Assembly (NCBI GenBank): GCA_023053575.1
Contig: JAKZAP010000009.1
Span: 14,365,869 to 14,429,868 of the forward strand
Direction: 5' to 3'
Length of the DNA stretch: 64,000 nucleotides
Source of the DNA: Branchinecta lynchi
Lineage: Eukaryota > Arthropoda > Branchiopoda > Anostraca > Branchinectidae
The position numbers were made by a program, and so were the translations under genes. Below are positions 43,701 through 49,700 of the stretch, in pieces. Position 1 is the first letter of the stretch; every line of letters begins with the position of its first letter. Below the pieces are notes generated by a model. The model ran no database searches, was not told the DNA's origin, and saw nothing but the letters and a program-made list of their open reading frames with translations.

Positions 43701-46700
43701 GTTGTTTTTAAGCAGGCTAGATAAGTGAGAAAAAAAACACGACATTTGACTTACAAGGCTCTTGTAACACAGAAGAAATTACATTTTATATGCTTGTATC
43801 GGGCGTGGCACACCGGGTTCTTTTTATACGCAAGAAATATAGTTTTGCAAACAGTTGTTTCCCACTAAGCTACAGAGGGGCTCGTGAATAGTTCGCAAAT
43901 CTCTATAATAGTCAGATAGAAGCGGACCGTAGGAATAGTGATGTCACCGAAGAAAATTCAACTAAGCAGTTCACATGGTTGTCCTTCGTCGCGTGGTTAT
44001 TTCATAAGGTGATGATAAATCATGATATTCGGCACCTAGCTCTGGCATGCAAATGTTACCGGTTGGTAAATAGTAATAATAATAATAATATTTATTTATT
44101 ACCCACTTACGTCAAAAAGATTAATAGTGGAGTATAAACTTGAAGAAGGAAAAAGAAAAAACAACGGAAAAAACTTAAAACAACAACTAAAGACTACAAA
44201 ACATTAATCAAACAAACGGATCAAACTGTGGTGAGGCGACAAACGTCCCATGGTTATTTCATAAGGTGATGATAAGTCATGATGATAGAATAAAATAGAA
44301 TTCTAATTTATTCGCTCACACTTTCACAGTAAAAAAAATATAAAAAACTGGTGAGTACTGTCATGCACAAATTTATCAATATAAACATAGGCCTATACAT
44401 TTAAAAATAAGTACAAATGGTCAAAGGCTATTAAAAGTTTGAACAACCTTTTATATAAAACTATTTTGGTAACGGCTGTGTTTGGCCGCTACTGGCTGGA
44501 ATATTGGGGCCCTTCATAAAGACTGCTCGCTCTTGCCTTTCCTTTACATGATTGTATGGGGGAGGGAGAAACTCATTGTAGATGGGGTGCGAAATAAGTT
44601 TTTTACCAATCTTGAGGCATTGGTTCAGTGCTGGATGATCATCCAAACATGGATGATTAGGACAATAGGCTATGGTAACGCAACATTTTTCCCTAGATGC
44701 TTCAGGGCAGTGACTCTTCCGATATTGCCGATGGACATTATCTTTCGAAGCTTCCTCTGGGCCGCGTCTCCCCTAGCCAATCAGGAACCTACGTCTGCTT
44801 CGCAGTCTCCTCCCCCGGCTACGACAAAAAAGAGGTGGAGCTTATTGTCCACGCCGTCAGAAAAGGAAAGGGGGCGACGTCAGTTGTCTTGCTGGCAGTA
44901 GTGGGAACGTTTGCTGCACTCTGCATCATCGTGTGAGTAAAATTGTTTTAAAGAGCAAGTGAAAGCTTATCAAACAGTGGACCTTGTACCTGATTATCTC
45001 ACGCCAACGAAGAAAGGCCTCATTAAGAGCGTGTTCTACCCTTCTAACAATAGTTACCATTTCCGTTCTATCCTCACGAAAAGTTACTACGCTGACCGTT
45101 CCAACCTTGTCGGAATAGTAACTAATAGTTACTATTTGCTTACCATGCTCGGGAGCGTAGTTACTACGCATCTCTGTAACGTGATTGGTCGGATTCGCCC
45201 CTGGCGTGAGATCCTGCTAGAAAATAGAAAAATCGTTCCAGCCTTGACGGCAAAAAGCCAGAATTCGTTACGTCATGCGTAGTGAGTACGGTAAGTAGGG
45301 TGGAACACGCTCTAAAACTCAAATCTGTGGATTTTTTTCATAGCCTTATTTCATTTAAGCGAGCGATGGAAGTTCATAACAGAACAAGTATTTAGTGTGT
45401 CCTCCTCCAGCCGCCCACCATTTTTTCCTTCTTTCTCCTTCCTCCTTTTTCTCTTTTTTTCTGGCTTTCTCTCTTTTCATTCACTGTAAAAAGTTTCTCC
45501 GAATGAGGATGCAGTATTTGCTACTGGGATTAATGTTATCTCTATTGGGGTAAAATTAATCCGAATTAGGGATAATCTTATCTCAATAAAGACAAGATTA
45601 ATCCCAGTAGCAAATACTGCAAGATTTTTTTTTACAGTGTTTTAAGTTGAAACCATAGGTTAATATTTGACGGTACAAAACGGATAAGTCATAGGTTAAT
45701 TTTTTTTTTCCTCTCCTCCTTTTTTTGTATATGCTACTAAGTTGGTTGATTCCTTTTTTTTTAAATTAAATATTATTTCCCTACCCTAACAAAATACTCC
45801 TTTTGTGATGGCGTCATGGCGTGTCACAAATATTATGTTAGTTGTGTATTTTTTTTTTTTTAAATATAGTCCAGTGAAACGGAAACAACTCACCAATCAC
45901 TTGCACAAAGTAGTCGGACCTCAACGAACTCTTTGCCCCCCCCCCCCCCCCGTAAATCTTTACTGAAATGGCGCCACTTAAGAAAGGTTAGGTTTGTGTC
46001 TATCAGAAGCTTAGGACTGGATTAGGACTAAGTACACTGTAAAAAATTCTTCTAAGAGCATGTTCCACCCTACTTACCGTAGTTACTACGCATGACGTCA
46101 CGAACTCTGGTTTTTGCCGTCAAGGCTGGAACGATTTTTCTATTTTCCAGCAGGATCTCACGCCAGGGGTGAATCCGACCAATCACGTTACAGAGATGCG
46201 TAGTTACTACGCTTACTACGCTCCCGAGCATGGTAAGCAAATAGTAACTATTAGTTACTATTCTGACAAGGTTGGAACGGTCAGCGTAGTAACTTTTCGT
46301 GAGGATGGAACGGAAATAGTAACTAATAATTAATAATAATAATAATAATATAATGCAAAAATAAGGCACATGGCCTCTACAAAATAAGGCACATGGCCTC
46401 TACAAAAGGGTGGAAGGGTGGAACACCCTCTCAGATTAATATCTTCTTAGAAACAAGATTGATCCCAGTATCAAATACTCGCAAATACTGCAAAGATTTT
46501 GTGTAGTTTCTCCAGGTTTCGACACGGTCTTAAATTTAAGTGCATACTACGCATGTTGCTTATAATGTTGTTTTTCATTCCAGCACTGGCACATGCTGCC
46601 TGATCCGCCGCAAAAATCGATCCGAACACAAGCCATTCTGTCGGCGAACAACACAGCCAGAAGAAGATGAAGTAAAACCGACCTCTACGCTAAGATCGCG

Positions 46701-49700
46701 CGTCGAAGAACAGGTTCAGAATACCTACACCTACCTGGCTGTCCCCAAGTTGCAATCAGACCACATCAAAGGTAAGCCCTTATTTAACTTACACTGGGAT
46801 TCATCGCCAATAAAATTACCTAATTATATTTGATAGTGCAAAACGGATACGTCAGCTGAATTTTAATAGAGCTATATTTCGGCCCTTCTTGGCTTCTTGT
46901 GTTTCCCACAAATTCCTTTTTCCAACTTGAGTGGCTTTGAGCCTGAAGAGGACCCTTGCCAAGAAGGGCCGAAATATAGCTCTAATAAAATCCAGCTGAC
47001 GTATCCGTTTTGCGCTGTCAAATATGATTCGCATTCAGCCTGTACTGAAGAAGAATTTGTTAGCTTAATTCGCACTTGGGAGCGAATTAAGGGTGGGTTT
47101 ACACACTGCGTAAAATCCGAGCGTATTTTACGCACGTTTTGAGCTTGAAAACATTTCTAGCAATACGGACGTATTTGAGAAATCGGTCCGTTTTGTATCC
47201 AGATACGCCCGTATTGCTAGAAATCTTTTCAAGCTCAAAACGTGCGTAAAATACGCTCGGATTTTACGCAGTGTGTAAATGGACCATAAGACCAGTCTTA
47301 ATCTGTTAAATCGCTCCGTCATTGATGATGTGATGATTTTCTAGGCATCAAATGCATCCCAGTAGTACTTCGAGGCAGAGGGGTTACTAGCCAAAATGTT
47401 TGGGGGGGGGGGGCAAGGTATTTACCGACTGGCTGGTAATTTTTACCGACTGTTTTTGCTGATAAAAACGACTATTATTGAGAAAAGACGACTGTGTTGA
47501 CGGAAATTTAAGAAAAACACTATTTTTAAGAAAAAGTCGACTATCACACTATTCACACTGTCAGAAGTTTCATAACAGATAACACGAGGATGCGCATTCA
47601 ACAGATAACGCGTAACAGCTAACATTTCGGATGTTATCTGTTGTGTTTGAAAACATTATGCATGAAAAGTTATGCATGACAAGCTTTGTTAGGAATTGCC
47701 AAAAAAAGCATCTACTGACTTTATTCCTTATCGTCACGATGTCGGAAAACTCAAAGATTACTTTTTTGTGGATTTTCGGTTCTTCCTGATGGTAATGCTT
47801 GTTATGCATAATATGTTGAAACACAACAGATAACATCCGAAGTGTTACCTGTTACGCATTATCTGTTGAAACCGCGCATCCTCGTGTTATCTGTTATGAA
47901 ACTTCTGACAGTGCAGAGAAACCTACTATTTAAAAAATAATTGTTTCCAAGAAGAAAATCGACTGTTTTACTACAAATTGTGGCGCTTTGCCTATTTTTA
48001 CCGACTGGCCGACAACATTGGGGACGGAGGGGGGGGGCGTCCCCCCCTCCTAGTCGTAACGCCCCTGCTTCGAGGTCAAACCATTTCATTCTTCAACCAA
48101 CGACTTTTTGAAGGCTCCTCATTGGGTGCTGACGCAGTTTTAAGTTGACAACTCGGCATGAGAAGAGTTCTTATACATGGTACAATACCAATACTCTATA
48201 TGGCAAAGTCGAAAACATGCCAGTGAACCAGGGGAACAACGAGAAACGTCACCTGAACGATGATTCAAATCCTATTTGACGGTGCAAAACGGATAAGTCA
48301 GCTACATTTTATCAGAGCTATATTTCGACCCTTCTTGGCAAGGGTCCTCTTCAGGCTCAAGCTGGAAAATGAAATTCTTTATTGGCTTGAGCCTGAAGAG
48401 GACCCTTGCCAAGAAGGGCCGAAATATAGCTCTAATAAAATATAGCTGACTTATCCGTTTTGCACCTTCAAATATGATTAGCAGTCACCTTGGGCTGAAG
48501 GAACATCTATCGATTCAAATCCTATCTCGACCAACCAACAACGTTTGTTGGGGCCAGCTGTGGTGACGTTTCCGGCTCCGTCGCACTCGGCGATTTTTGA
48601 TCGGCACAAGAGTTGGTCATCAAGAGGAAACAAATAGTTATTGATAGCAACTGCCTAACCACAACGATTGTTAAAATGGATAAGAACAAGCTTCTTCAGT
48701 GATATTTTGGCCCCCCTTAGCCGAGGGGTCGAAGACTCTCCCGGAATGGTGTACACGTCCCGAAGGAATAATCCGGAATGGTCAGGAATAATCCAGAATA
48801 GTCAAGAATAATCCGGAAAGGATTATATTAGATTAGATTAAATTTTATTAGGTGGCAGTCTTCTCTATTCTACATAATGTGGTAACACTATTCTTATATT
48901 ATTCTACATGCCAGTCATACACGGTTCATACATATACAACAAACATTCTGCTTACAAAAAACACTCACGCATCATTACTATCCTTTTGCAAGGAAAAATC
49001 TCTTCACTGTAGCCATGAAGGATGCCAGATGACTCGAATTTCTGATTTCAACTGGAATTTCTCCCATACACAAGGTTAGGAATAATCCGGAATAGTTAGG
49101 AATAAGCCGGAATGGTTAGGAGTAATCCGGAATGGTCAGGATTATTAGGGTATTCCGGAATGGTGTATATAAAAAATTAGAGTCGTCGACCCCTCGCCCT
49201 TAGCAAGGTTCCTCTTCCGGCTATAGCCGGATCAAAGAAACGAACCTGCAATTGGTAAATTGGTACAGATTGGTAATTGGATTTTCTCGCTCAACTTCAT
49301 ACCCTGTTCTATTATTATTATCATTGTGTGTTCTCCATCGAAATAAAAATCGAGGAATATAAAAAGTAAAAATGATAGATGGCAAATGTACAACTACATC
49401 GCAATCGATTTACATTACAGCGTAAAACATTAGAAATAAAGACACCAGTTAAAATAATCTATGTAAGAGATTGAGGTACGGGAAATTTGTCATTGTCATG
49501 GGTTCTTCAACTTATTTATTTAGTTATTCGTCTTCTTACTAAACTAACAGCATTCAAAGTGAGAGAAATCTATGATCGATCGTTTTAGGGCAACATTTAT
49601 TCAATGGCATGGTTCGATCCCTGTGCCCTCTGTGTTTTTCATTTTGCTCCGAGCTAATGGCTAGATGGCGTCGATGCAGTGCGTTCGTTTAAACGAATAA

